DNA from: an uncultured Saprospiraceae bacterium
GTDB lineage: Bacteria > Bacteroidota > Bacteroidia > Chitinophagales > Saprospiraceae
NCBI GenBank assembly: GCA_937967535.1
Contig: CALCMV010000175.1
Span: forward strand, 1-38,490
DNA: 38,490 nucleotides
Direction of reading: 5' to 3'
This document shows positions 22,956 through 32,472 of this stretch, one piece after another (position 1 is the stretch's first letter; each line of letters starts with the position of its first letter). The notes below the pieces were generated by a model, which was given only the letters and a program-made list of their open reading frames with translations, did not search any database and was not told where the DNA came from. A program made the translations under genes and the position numbers.

Positions 22956-23828
22956 TTACTTTATATCTACCAATGCAATTCTATTATTGGAAATAGCAAT
23001 ACGTTTGATATTCGTAATACCATAATCGCTAAAATCTGCCACTTCGCGCCAGTCGGTGTCCAGACTTATTTTGAAACGATACAATTTACTACCTTTTGCC
23101 ATATATACTGTACCGTCTTTTCCCCATGCAAAATCTTCAGATTCGGGTAGTGCTTTTACAATAGGACGAATGGAAAAATTGCGCGGATTGACGGATTTGA
23201 TGTACCAGCCTTCGAGTTCGCTTTTATGCACAAAAGTCAAATTGCCATCAGGATTCATTCGCAGACAACGCCCAATATCTGAACGCACCCGCCGCACATC
23301 GCCATTTTCCGTATCAACGATAAATAAAGTATGTGGTTCTCCTACAATAAATAGTGCAATCATCCTCTCATTTATCCATTCATGGTAGCCGATTTCGGCG
23401 ATACTATCCAGCATCAATTCTGCCTCGCCGCCCATCATCGGAATACGCCAAAGTTGTTGATTATCATTGCCATCGGCAGATACACGCACTACAGATATGT
23501 GCTGCCCGTCGGGCATTGGAGTGGGAGAATATTCGCTTTCGGGCGTATCGGTGATTTGGGTCTGCATACGACGGTCTAGATTGAAGCGGTAAATATCGGT
23601 CTGTTTGCCATCACGTTGAGAGCTAATATACAACTGACCGCGCACAAATTTTGGCTGATTATTGTATCCTTTTAAATTATTTCCATTAATAAATTTGGGC
23701 TTTGTAAAGCGATAAATATCACGAATTGCAGAACTTTCCATATCAAATACATAAATATTTGTCTCCGGTAATTGAGCAAAAATTGACATAGAAATAGAAG
23801 CAAAAATTAAAATCAGTATGTATTTCAT
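22956..23828 (-). CDS. Secreted TolB-like beta-propeller protein
   Basis: 290 residues. Signal peptide MKYILILIFASISMSIFA with cleavage before QLPET. The mature part contains PD40/WD40-like blades: GQLYISSQRDGKQTDIYRF, SEYSPTPMPDGQHISVVRVS, NQQLWRIPMMGGEAELM, DTENGDVRRVRSD. About five to six blades are expected, fewer than TolB or DPP-IV. No catalytic domain is present, so a binding or scaffold role in the periplasm is likely. It is the first gene of a two-gene unit with nnr, 20 nt apart; a functional link to NAD(P)HX repair is not obvious. Confidence 0.8.
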   Translation of the reverse strand: MKYILILIFASISMSIFAQLPETNIYVFDMESSAIRDIYRFTKPKFINGNNLKGYNNQPKFVRGQLYISSQRDGKQTDIYRFNLDRRMQTQITDTPESEYSPTPMPDGQHISVVRVSADGNDNQQLWRIPMMGGEAELMLDSIAEIGYHEWINERMIALFIVGEPHTLFIVDTENGDVRRVRSDIGRCLRMNPDGNLTFVHKSELEGWYIKSVNPRNFSIRPIVKALPESEDFAWGKDGTVYMAKGSKLYRFKISLDTDWREVADFSDYGITNIKRIAISNNRIALVDIK

Positions 23829-24760
23829 TTTATTTGTATTCGTTTAGAACATTGGATAATGCTTCAAATATAGTAAATTTTATGCGTTTGATTATGTTAA
23901 AAAGACTTACTCAATTAGCGGAAACGAAAAGTTTTTTTGATAATATGTAATATGTTGATTTTTAGACTTTCCGAAAAATTTACTAGCTTGAGTTTTTGTA
24001 AATAGCAGAGGAGTATATTTGTGCTTTAATTTAAATTATTTTATTTATTTTTCATAATAAATTAATAATCAATAAAATAACTCGATGCTATCCTCTGTCA
24101 TTCTACTATTTGCAAAATGTTAGCCGACTCAGGTTTATTATTCAATTTCAAAAAACACATTATAAAAAAGACTTTTCGTTTAGCCTGTTTACTCAAGCAA
24201 TGGTCAGTGACAAAGCTTAGTATGTATTCATGTTACAATTAAATTAAAATTGTATCACATGTGTTTTTTGCATAAAATTAATTCGTGTAAAATTAATTAA
24301 ATTTAATATATTTTTATGCGTTTCTTTTTGACCAATAAAATATTGGACAAAATAGCTGCAATATTTTTATTTTAGAAAACTTTAACATTTATACCCTTGC
24401 AATACACGAAAAAGGAATGTATTTTTATAAAAAAAATAGATGTGACTTTTTATACAAGCCCTGTCTAAACCATAAAAACGGAAACATCGGAGAACCTCTT
24501 TTAAATACAATACACTAAAAGGCTGTAATTACATTTACTACTACTACTGCTTAATGACTAGTATTTCCATAATACTTAATGGTATTGCTATGTCAAAACG
24601 CTAAATTTCTAATTCAGAATTCCGACCGAAGTGCATCATAAACCTGCATTTCGAGGTGGGAATGAGGATTTTTATTGGAATTTAAACACTCAAATTTACA
24701 CGTTCTCCACCGTTATCCACTTGTTAATTTTTTATTTGCAAAACAAAACAAGTTATCAAA
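23829..24760. other. Long intergenic region between divergent genes
   Basis: 932 bp with no supportable gene on either strand. It holds an inverted pair AAACGAAAAGTTTTTTT (23922-23938) and AAAAAGACTTTTCGTTT (24165-24181) with one mismatch, and a perfect CCAATA-AAA-TATTGG dyad (24332-24346) that could be a regulatory site. The 5' leader of the T9SS gene must lie in its right half, but no TAnnTTTG with proper spacing stood out. Confidence 0.5.
23865..23872 (-). promoter_or_regulatory. Candidate -7 promoter element for the propeller-nnr unit
   Basis: On the minus strand TATATTTG matches TAnnTTTG exactly, 37 nt before the ATG at 23828. No clear TTTG is found at -33, so support is partial. Confidence 0.4.
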
Positions 24761-27004
24761 ATGAAAATTTTCCACATGACTCCACGCAAGGCAAGTAACA
24801 CTGCATTTACTGTTTTGTGTACGCTAATTATCGCATTATTGACGGTTGTAAACACCTCTTTAAGAGCGCAATGCGAACAAACCGACCAACTCAATTTTAC
24901 GAGTTTGGATGGTAGTACAAGCCCTGTTATTGATATCAATACTGCCGAGTTGACACTCGGAGGCGGGCGGGTATTGGCTTCGCGTTATTTTTCGGGTAAT
25001 GCTACTGAGGATGAGTACTTTATCCATGATTTTCACCTCAATGGTTCTGTAGGACCGCATATCGGACTGCTCAATTCAGCAGGTGCAGACGACCATGTAA
25101 ATTTTACGCTCTATTTTTCCAATGACCTCCAAGAGTTCAGTTTCAGATTGTTGGATATAGACCGCCACGACGCAATTATCGTCAATGCAATACATAATGG
25201 TGAGGTAATTCCGATTAGCCCTGAAAATTACACCATTCCCGGCATGAACTCTTGTGCAGAACACATGGGTAACAACACGTTTAAATCTATTTGTTTTGGG
25301 ACAAATCTCGATAATAGCATAGAAGGTGCAGTGGATTTTAGATTCACCGGACCGGTTGATGCTTTAGAACTTGTCTTTTATCACGATAACGAGGCAGCAG
25401 GCTTTATTGCCGGCGGTTCGTTTACGATAACTGATATGGAGGCTTGTCTTCAAACTGACCTTGGCGATGGTATCATTGCGGATGTGGACGGAGACGGGAT
25501 AGTCGGCGTGATTGATTTGGACGAAGACAATGACGGTATTCCTGACAATGTTGAAAAGGATTGTGCCAACAACATGGTTTCTATTGATTTTGAGCAAGAT
25601 AATCTAAGTACCGACCCGGCTGCATCTATCAATAATGGTGAAGTGCCATATATGTTAGGTGATGCCATATTGACCCTGGACGAGCCCTTGTATGTAGGCG
25701 GTGCTATGCAGGATGAGTACGAAATCAGCAATTCGCAACTTAGCTCTACTTTTGCGGTGCGTACAGGTTTGGACCAAACCGTAGCCGGACCGGGACAGCA
25801 CTTAAATTCGACTTATCGCCTTTCTGAGCCTGTCGAAGATTTGTGCTTTTTGCTCAATGATTTGGATAGAAATGACGAGGTGATTGTCAATGGGAAATTG
25901 GCAGGGAGAACCATTAATCTCTCTGAAGTTGATTTTGCATTGACCAATACCACACCTGACCCTGCCTGCCCTGTTTGGCAAGGTGCTAATACATGGCGCT
26001 CACAATGCACGCCACCCGTAGCCAATCTTAGCGACTCTGACAGAGGCGGTATCAGAATTTGTTTTCCGGAACCCGTAAATGAAATCGAAATTATCTTTTA
26101 CGATTTTGCTGTGGGAAGTGGTGTAATCAGCGAAGGGGGGTCTTTCTCTGTTTCTAATTTTGAAACCTGTTTGCCTGTTGATACAGATGGTGATGGTATT
26201 CCTGATTTTCTGGACCCTGACTCGGATAATGACGGTTGCATGGATGCTGCCGAAGCTTGCCACAATCTGGATCCTGATGACGATGGCATAGTGATGGGTC
26301 CTTTTGGCGAAAACGGCTTGGCAGATGGCGTAGAAACCAGCCCCGATTCCGGCGTTTTGACTTGTACTTTGCTTGACACAGATGACGATGGTATTCCTGA
26401 TTTTATAGATGAAAGTGAGGTGTGTGGTGAGACAGGACTTCCCGTTGAGTTGAAAGAGTTTACGGGATTTGACAATCACTGTACCATCAAATTGAAATGG
26501 GAGACAGCCACCGAGACCAATTTTAGTCATTTTGACATCGAAGGAAGCTACGATGGTATCAATTTCCAAGCTATCTCAAAAATAGAGGCTAGGGGTAATA
26601 CGGCTATCGGCGCAAGTTACGATTATACAGATAAAAATATCAAACCGGTGAATTATTACCGCCTCAAAATTGTGGATTTGGATGGTACATACGATTATTC
26701 GAGTATTATTGTAATAAAATCCACTTGTTTTGAGGGAAGTGTGACGATTACGGATGTGTATCCGAATCCTGTTGTAGACCAATTGTTTATTCAAATGATG
26801 ATTCCAAGTACAGAACGCGAAGTACAAGCCTATATCATTGATAAAATGGGTAGAACAATCAGCGAACAAACCATTTCTATCACCGAAGGTGCAAATCTTC
26901 TGACGATTGAAACGACTGATTTGCAGACAAGTACAACGTATTTCCTAAGAGTTCAAGGTGAAAATTGGATAACAGAAGTACAAAAATTTATTAAAGCGGA
27001 ATAA
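24761..27004 (+). CDS. Secreted T9SS cargo protein with duplicated lectin-like domain and calcium-binding repeats
   Basis: 747 residues. N-terminal signal/anchor (TAFTVLCTLIIALLTVVNTSLRAQ). Two similar domains of about 190 residues follow (about 40-230 and 275-470); each has a DEYxI segment, then LNDLDRNDEVIVNG-like text, an S-x-C or S-x-C-like loop, and GGSFSVSNFETC or GGSFTITDMEAC at its end. Between and after them come thrombospondin-3-like DxDxDG calcium repeats (ADVDGDGIVGVIDLDEDNDG; DTDGDGIPDFLDPDSDNDG). The end has a linker domain (ELKEFTGFDNHCTIKLKWETATETNF is typical before the sorting domain) and the type A T9SS sorting domain beginning VYPNPV. Cell-surface or released; ligand unknown. 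An own terminator follows. Confidence 0.88.
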   Translation: MKIFHMTPRKASNTAFTVLCTLIIALLTVVNTSLRAQCEQTDQLNFTSLDGSTSPVIDINTAELTLGGGRVLASRYFSGNATEDEYFIHDFHLNGSVGPHIGLLNSAGADDHVNFTLYFSNDLQEFSFRLLDIDRHDAIIVNAIHNGEVIPISPENYTIPGMNSCAEHMGNNTFKSICFGTNLDNSIEGAVDFRFTGPVDALELVFYHDNEAAGFIAGGSFTITDMEACLQTDLGDGIIADVDGDGIVGVIDLDEDNDGIPDNVEKDCANNMVSIDFEQDNLSTDPAASINNGEVPYMLGDAILTLDEPLYVGGAMQDEYEISNSQLSSTFAVRTGLDQTVAGPGQHLNSTYRLSEPVEDLCFLLNDLDRNDEVIVNGKLAGRTINLSEVDFALTNTTPDPACPVWQGANTWRSQCTPPVANLSDSDRGGIRICFPEPVNEIEIIFYDFAVGSGVISEGGSFSVSNFETCLPVDTDGDGIPDFLDPDSDNDGCMDAAEACHNLDPDDDGIVMGPFGENGLADGVETSPDSGVLTCTLLDTDDDGIPDFIDESEVCGETGLPVELKEFTGFDNHCTIKLKWETATETNFSHFDIEGSYDGINFQAISKIEARGNTAIGASYDYTDKNIKPVNYYRLKIVDLDGTYDYSSIIVIKSTCFEGSVTITDVYPNPVVDQLFIQMMIPSTEREVQAYIIDKMGRTISEQTISITEGANLLTIETTDLQTSTTYFLRVQGENWITEVQKFIKAE

Positions 27005-27069
27005 CTTGCAGTGTTATACTCTCAAAGCACTCATTTGTTTGCAATATTCCTATTAAAGAAGGAATAAAT

Positions 27070-27103
27070 AAGCCTTCCCGATTTTTTTGGGAAGGCTTTT
27101 TTT
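27070..27103 (+). terminator. Rho-independent terminator
   Basis: AGCCTTCCC (27071-27079) pairs perfectly with GGGAAGGCT (27089-27097) and is followed by six T. It ends the transcript of the 747-residue T9SS gene. Confidence 0.9.
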
Positions 27104-27169
27104 AATGTCAATATCAATTTCAATGAGAATGAAAATATCAATGTCAATGAAAATGAGAATGTCAATGTA
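27104..27169. repeat. Hexamer array AATNNN x11
   Basis: Eleven phase-perfect 6-nt units: AATGTC, AATATC, AATTTC, AATGAG, AATGAA, AATATC, AATGTC, AATGAA, AATGAG, AATGTC, AATGTA. The first three bases are invariant and the last three vary. It starts directly at the end of the terminator. Confidence 0.95.
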
Positions 27170-27190
27170 CGCTTATTCAGTGCTAAATAT

Positions 27191-27252
27191 TTAATCTTAA
27201 TCTTAAACTTAAACTTTCCCGACAACTGTACGGGATAAACTTAAACTTAATC
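27191..27252. repeat. Hexamer array TTAANC interrupted by a palindrome
   Basis: Units TTAATC, TTAATC, TTAAAC, TTAAAC, then TCCCGACAACTGTACGGGA (27217-27235, arms TCCCG/CGGGA), then TAAAC, TTAAAC, TTAATC. The palindrome resembles a degenerate TCCCGATA-TATCGGGA element inserted into the array. Confidence 0.8.
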
Positions 27253-27690
27253 TTAGGAAATAGCTCATTTTCCAAATAACTCACGTCACAAATATGCGAA
27301 AAAACACACTTTTTGGGGGCAATAATTTTTTTCTGATATTAAAATTAATTTTAATAAAATCCTTTTTTTAATGCTTATTTAAATTAAAATTATTTTTAAC
27401 GTGATTGTGTGATATTATTATTAAGTGATACGTGTAAATTGGTTTTTAGTTTTTTATAAAAAAATAAATAAATCATAAGTTTATTATTATATATAAATAA
27501 AAATAGGTCTAAAAAAACCTTCAAATCGGTGATTCAGATGTTTTTAAAAGGATTTTTGAGATTTAAGACATCTAAAATAAATTTAATATATTCAGTCACA
27601 CTTGGCGAATAAATTGAATGTGTAAAGTCTGCTTACCGTTTACATTGCGGTAAATAAATAGTTAATTCTAACAGCCTTTTACCTTTTTAT
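27253..27690. other. AT-rich leader region of the 1300-residue T9SS gene
   Basis: No gene seen. A dyad TTACCG (27633-27638) / CGGTAA (27648-27653) lies about 40 nt before the ATG. Confidence 0.45.
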
Positions 27691-30600
27691 ATGTCAGATT
27701 TTAAACTAAAAATCACCATTTTATCCATTATCCTTAGCTTGAGTACGGTTTTGGCGACTCCTGCCAATTTTGTAGGGATTTCGAGTACAATCACACCGAT
27801 TTCACCTACCAATCAATCTTTGAATGTTGATATTCCGGTAGAATTGCAGTGGAGCGGAACGAATGGTAATGTTGATATTGAGATTGTTAATTGCACCGTA
27901 GATGCCAACGCCGAATTTGGGTCAATCAATCTTGACGAATACGAACTAATTAGCGGACCGACAGTACTTTCTGCTATTCCTGATGACCTTTCAGGTGTCA
28001 CGTACAATCCATTAACCAATACTTTATTTATGGTAGAGAATGGAAATACGACGATATACGAAACGGATCTTTCGGGAAGCATTTTGAGAACTATCTACTT
28101 GTCGGGTTTTAATGATACAGAGGGTATCGTACATATTTCGGGTACGCGATATGCGGTGTCGGAAGAGCGTCGGGGCAGAATTACCTTTTTTGATATTACT
28201 CCCAATACTACTACGATATTGTATAGCAATGCAGATTACGTACAGTTGCCCGGTACATGGAATAATAATCAGGGTTTGGAAGGGGTTTCTTACGACCCCC
28301 TTGCCGATAGGCTACTTACGGTAAAGGAAAAAACACCAAAAGGTTTTTATTCATTCTTGGCTCCGACCTCCTTCCCTACGGTACTTTCCTCGATAGATGC
28401 GCCCTGCAATATGATACTCAATCCCTTTGGTTTTGGTGATATAGCGGGTTTGGACTATTTGGGAAGAACGAGTGGTCTTGATGAGTTGGACGTAAGTGAC
28501 CACACGCTTTTGTTGAGCCACGAAAGTCTGGCATTGGTAGAGGCAGATGAAAATTGTAATGAGGTTAGCCGCATTTCTTTCAATTCGAATGGTGCAAATG
28601 GTACATTGAACAATGCCATTCCACAACCGGAAGGTGTTACGATAGACAATAATGGAATCTTGTATATTGTCAGTGAACCGAATCAGCTTTTTATTTTTCA
28701 AAATCCAAATTTGAATCTTAACCCGATTGATATTCAATCAACTGTGCATACGGCTTCTACAACGGGCAATTCATATACCATTCCCGCCGGAGTACTTCAG
28801 GAAGATACAGAATATTGCTGGAGGGTCAATGATGGTAGTGGCTGGACGGATTACTGGTCATTCACTACGGCTTCTTCATTTCCCAATGTATGCCCCGAAA
28901 TAGAAATTACCAACCCTACTCCGGGTACGACTTATAATGCGCCCGGTACGATTCAGATTGAGGCGAATGCCACCGATTTTGATGGCAATATCACTGATGT
29001 TGAATTTTATATTGATGGTATCTTATTGGGGACAGGGCAGGCACAAAATGGTACGACCTATCAAATTAATTATACTTTAAATAACGGAGCGCATACGATA
29101 ACGGCAGTGGCTACGGATAATAATGGTTGCCAAAGCACCTCCAATCCGGTAAATATCATAGCGAATATTCCCAACAATTGTCCTACGGTACAGATTACTT
29201 CGCCTTCGGATGGCTTGATAATTGGTTCGGCTGCGGCATTGACTATCAATGCAAGTGCCTCTGATTCTGACGGAACGGTAACACAGGTAGAGTTTTTTGT
29301 AAACGGACAATCTATCGGCATAGATGCAACACCCAATTTTAGCATACCTTATGATTTTAATCAGGATGGCTTGTACGAAGTAGTTGCAGTAGCTATGGAC
29401 GATGGTGGCTGCTTGAACAGTTCGCAGCCGATATACATACAGGTCGGACCCAACCTCCCTCCCTCTATCTCTATCACAGAACCGATTGATGGCGATTTAT
29501 TGACCTCATTCCAAACATTATTTATTCAAGCAAATGCCAGTGACCTCGATGGTATAATCACCAAAGTTGACTTTTTTGTAAATGGTGCTTTTGTAGGTGA
29601 AGATACCAACGCACCTTATCAGATGCCTTATGCTTTCAATCAATTGGGCGATTATGAGATTATAGCTATTACCACCGACAATGGAGGCGCTACAAGGGCT
29701 TCGGCTCCTGTAAACATTTCGGTAAGTATTGATAATTTTTTGCCTGAAGTACTCTTGACATCGCCCGAATACGGAGCGACTTTTACGCCCTTTGATGTTA
29801 TCGAATTGACTGCTGATGCAGAGGATGCAGATGGCAATGTACAACATGTCAAATTTTTTGTCGATGGGGTGAGCTATGAAGTTGACGATCAATTTCCCTA
29901 TCTCGTTTATTGGCAACCACCGATGGAGGGAACTTATCTTATACATGCAGTTGCCATCGACGACGATGGCGGTCAATCCATAGCAAGTGTTGCAATGATT
30001 ACAGTACAATTTGGGCAAGAATTTACCGCTAATTCAATGATAACTCATGGTGATGATGATGTCGAAGAAATTGATAATAACGGTGAAATGTATTTCAACA
30101 GTAGCGACCTCGAAATTGGCACAGACAATAATAGAGGCGAACAAACAATAGGTATGCGCTTCAACGGAATAAATATTCCGCAAGGTGCGATGATAATTGA
30201 TGCTTACATTCAATTTGCGGCAGATGAATCGGATAATGTGGCTACTACAGCCATCATCACAGGCGAAGCCGCCGACGATGCCGCTGCTTTTTCTAACACA
30301 AATTACAGCCTTAGCAATCGCCCCGAAACAAATAGCTCTGTGTTTTGGACTATTCCTTCATGGACAACCGGAAATAAAGGTGCGGCTCAACGCACGCCCA
30401 ATATACGCAGTATTATACAAGAAATTGTAGGCAGAAACGGATATAGTGCTTCGAGTGCTATGCTTATCAAAATAGACGGTACAGGGCAGCGTGTAGCCGA
30501 ATCCAACAATGGTAGTCCGGGTGATGCCCCCCAACTCATCGTTAGGTACACATTAGATAGCTGTCCGCAACAAGGACTCCCATGCGATGATGGCGACGGA

Positions 30601-31593
30601 ACAACAGCAGATGACACAACGGATGGAAATTGTGGTTGTGCCGGACAGCGTACGGCTATCAATTCTGCTCTTATCGAAGTTCCTATTATGACAGCTAATG
30701 ACGATGCCGAAGAAAGAGGAACAAACGGCAAAGTAGATTTGAACAGTTCTGATTTAGAACTGACCTATGACCGCAGAATGACCGGAAATCAGGTAATTGG
30801 TTTGCGTTTTGACAATATTTTCATAGCTCCGGGGACGCTTATTGATAGTGCTTTTGTACAATTTACAGTAGACGAAACACGCAATGACTCCGGTACATTG
30901 GAAATCTACGGCGAAGCGGATGGCAATTCGGCACCATTCAACAGTACGCCTTACGATATTTCTTCAAGGGCAAAAACAGCTGTATCAACCATATGGAATC
31001 CGCCGACATGGAATACTGTAGGGGAGTCTATGACTGCACAACGCACACCTGATATTGCAGGAATTGTGCAAGAAATTGTCAGTAACAACGCTTGGGATGG
31101 ATTAGGTAGTCCGATTACTATTCTCATAGAGGGAATGGGTAAACGGGTAGCTGAATCATATGAAGGTTCGATAGAGGCTTCTCCCAAATTAATCATTTAT
31201 TATCAACCGACAAATATTGTCAATTCAGGCGAAGAACCTAGCAGCATAGATGGTACATCAATGCCGACATTGAGTGCAGTTCATTCGACCAATGATGATG
31301 ATGATAATGTGGCAAATTTCCATATTATTCAAGAAGAAAATCACAGTATAGATGTCTTTCCAAATCCGGCAACAGACAGAATCAATATAAATATCGAATT
31401 TGAAGCGAATCAAGGCGAAAAAGGCACGGTCATATTAAGGACTATGCAAGGACAATTTATCCAACAAAAAACCTTCAATCCTGCATTTCAAGATAATGTA
31501 GAATTTGACATCAAATCACTCCCACAAGGTTTGTATATGATTCAAATAGAAGAAGGAAACCGCAAAATAATACGTGAATTTATTAAAAAATAG
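27691..31593 (+). CDS. Large T9SS-secreted multidomain surface protein
   Basis: 1300 residues. A hydrophobic signal (ITILSIILSLSTVLA) is followed by half of a fibronectin-like domain (SPTNQSLNVDIPVELQWSG). An SdiA-regulated-type beta-propeller occupies about 91-340 (LSGVTYNPLTNTLFMVENG, YAVSEERRGRITFFDI, QPEGVTIDNNGILYIVSEP). The other half of the fibronectin-like domain then follows (EYCWRVNDGSGWTDYWSFTT, about 372-391). Next come four bacterial Ig-like repeats (about 400-785; each P-x-V/I-x-I-T-x-P...VEFFVNG). Two copies of an extracellular domain (about 780-950 and 1000-1170; GMRFNGINIPQGAMIIDAYI / GLRFDNIFIAPGTLIDSAFV) are split by a Cys-rich linker CPQQGLPCDDGDG. It ends in a type A sorting domain from VFPNPATDRI. 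Probably an adhesin or binding protein; no catalytic residues are identifiable. Confidence 0.88.
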   Translation: MSDFKLKITILSIILSLSTVLATPANFVGISSTITPISPTNQSLNVDIPVELQWSGTNGNVDIEIVNCTVDANAEFGSINLDEYELISGPTVLSAIPDDLSGVTYNPLTNTLFMVENGNTTIYETDLSGSILRTIYLSGFNDTEGIVHISGTRYAVSEERRGRITFFDITPNTTTILYSNADYVQLPGTWNNNQGLEGVSYDPLADRLLTVKEKTPKGFYSFLAPTSFPTVLSSIDAPCNMILNPFGFGDIAGLDYLGRTSGLDELDVSDHTLLLSHESLALVEADENCNEVSRISFNSNGANGTLNNAIPQPEGVTIDNNGILYIVSEPNQLFIFQNPNLNLNPIDIQSTVHTASTTGNSYTIPAGVLQEDTEYCWRVNDGSGWTDYWSFTTASSFPNVCPEIEITNPTPGTTYNAPGTIQIEANATDFDGNITDVEFYIDGILLGTGQAQNGTTYQINYTLNNGAHTITAVATDNNGCQSTSNPVNIIANIPNNCPTVQITSPSDGLIIGSAAALTINASASDSDGTVTQVEFFVNGQSIGIDATPNFSIPYDFNQDGLYEVVAVAMDDGGCLNSSQPIYIQVGPNLPPSISITEPIDGDLLTSFQTLFIQANASDLDGIITKVDFFVNGAFVGEDTNAPYQMPYAFNQLGDYEIIAITTDNGGATRASAPVNISVSIDNFLPEVLLTSPEYGATFTPFDVIELTADAEDADGNVQHVKFFVDGVSYEVDDQFPYLVYWQPPMEGTYLIHAVAIDDDGGQSIASVAMITVQFGQEFTANSMITHGDDDVEEIDNNGEMYFNSSDLEIGTDNNRGEQTIGMRFNGINIPQGAMIIDAYIQFAADESDNVATTAIITGEAADDAAAFSNTNYSLSNRPETNSSVFWTIPSWTTGNKGAAQRTPNIRSIIQEIVGRNGYSASSAMLIKIDGTGQRVAESNNGSPGDAPQLIVRYTLDSCPQQGLPCDDGDGTTADDTTDGNCGCAGQRTAINSALIEVPIMTANDDAEERGTNGKVDLNSSDLELTYDRRMTGNQVIGLRFDNIFIAPGTLIDSAFVQFTVDETRNDSGTLEIYGEADGNSAPFNSTPYDISSRAKTAVSTIWNPPTWNTVGESMTAQRTPDIAGIVQEIVSNNAWDGLGSPITILIEGMGKRVAESYEGSIEASPKLIIYYQPTNIVNSGEEPSSIDGTSMPTLSAVHSTNDDDDNVANFHIIQEENHSIDVFPNPATDRININIEFEANQGEKGTVILRTMQGQFIQQKTFNPAFQDNVEFDIKSLPQGLYMIQIEEGNRKIIREFIKK

Positions 31594-32023
31594 AAGGTTT
31601 GCGCTCTTTGTTCTCATTAAAAATAATGAATAAAGAATGGCGAACTCAAAAAAGACTTGTATGCAGAATGTAGGATATATTGCAAATCACTCTAATGGAA
31701 GTCAAAAAGCCATGATATACAATACTAACGGATGGGATACTTATCGAAAATTTTGTTTTGTAGAGCATTTGGATACTTGCCAAAACATATCTGCTATGGC
31801 AATTATATACAAAGATAAACTGGATAGAACGAATGAATTTCGAAACTCGGATATCCGGTAGCTGAATTGAGATTAATACGCTCAAATTTGGTACTTAGTA
31901 ATTTTTTGAAACCAACATGTTGTCGATAAATTTGCAATGTTGGTTATGCCTCCGAAGGAGGCTTAAATTTAAATTTTCTCCGATAAGAAACTGTGAATTA
32001 ACCGACCTTGTTTTTATAAGCAT

Positions 32024-32066
32024 AGAGGACATCTTGCGGATGTCCTCTTAATTTTGATTTTTTGCT
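32024..32066 (+). terminator. Rho-independent terminator
   Basis: AGAGGACATC (32024-32033) pairs perfectly with GATGTCCTCT (32039-32048) around TTGCG, followed by TAATTTTGATTTTTT. It is 430 nt after the T9SS gene stop. Confidence 0.8.
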
Positions 32067-32216
32067 TGAAGCATAATTACTTAACTTACTCTAAATGAGA
32101 AAAACTATTTGAATATGACAATGTCTTCGCCAAATTTTGAATGACAAATTAATTTAAAATTTACTTTGTTTTTTATTGATAATTAAAAATTAATAAATTA
32201 AATATTTTTACATTCA

Positions 32217-32234
32217 TCCCGATAATTATCGGGA
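32217..32234. repeat. Short palindrome TCCCGATAATTATCGGGA
   Basis: A perfect 18-bp palindrome of the same type as those in and beside the group II intron remnant (core CCGATA-TATCGG). Confidence 0.65.
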
Positions 32235-32312
32235 CAAAATTGGCGAACACATTAATTTAAGCATTGCAAAGAGTCCCATTCCTTCAAATATGCAATACCA
32301 CTGTTCCTATAG

Positions 32313-32347
32313 AAGAGGGGCTGCCTACGGGCAGTCTCTTTTTTTGT
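32313..32347 (+). terminator. Rho-independent terminator without an upstream gene
   Basis: AGAG...CTGCC-TAC-GGCAG...CTCT hairpin with an internal GGGG/T-type bulge, followed by seven T. There is no plus-strand gene in the preceding 700 nt; the next gene (xisI) is on the other strand. Confidence 0.65.
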
Positions 32348-32472
32348 TTGTCTTGCACAGCAAGGTTTGTATAACATGGAGTTAGTGAAAACCAACTTGC
32401 ATCAATATTACGAATAAGATTTAACGGGAGCCGTTATCCTACTCGATTTGTAAGGCTTTCAACTTGACGGCA

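Larger units (their letters stand above)
31594..32472. other. Gene-poor region with hairpins and two plus-strand terminators
   Basis: 879 bp. One 74-codon open frame (31637-31861, plus) has no recognisable domain, and I do not call it. Hairpins seen: an imperfect one at about 31596-31636 (TTTGCG...CGAAC arms), GCCTCC-GAA-GGAGGC (31948-31962) without a T tract, and two terminators listed separately. The perfect palindrome TCCCGATAATTATCGGGA lies at 32217-32234. The two terminators without an obvious gene suggest one or two small transcripts. Confidence 0.45.

Noticed and set aside
31637-31861. 74-residue plus-strand frame after the large T9SS gene
   Set aside because: No recognisable domain, signal or promoter; composition looks like chance in AT-rich DNA, though a decayed gene cannot be excluded.
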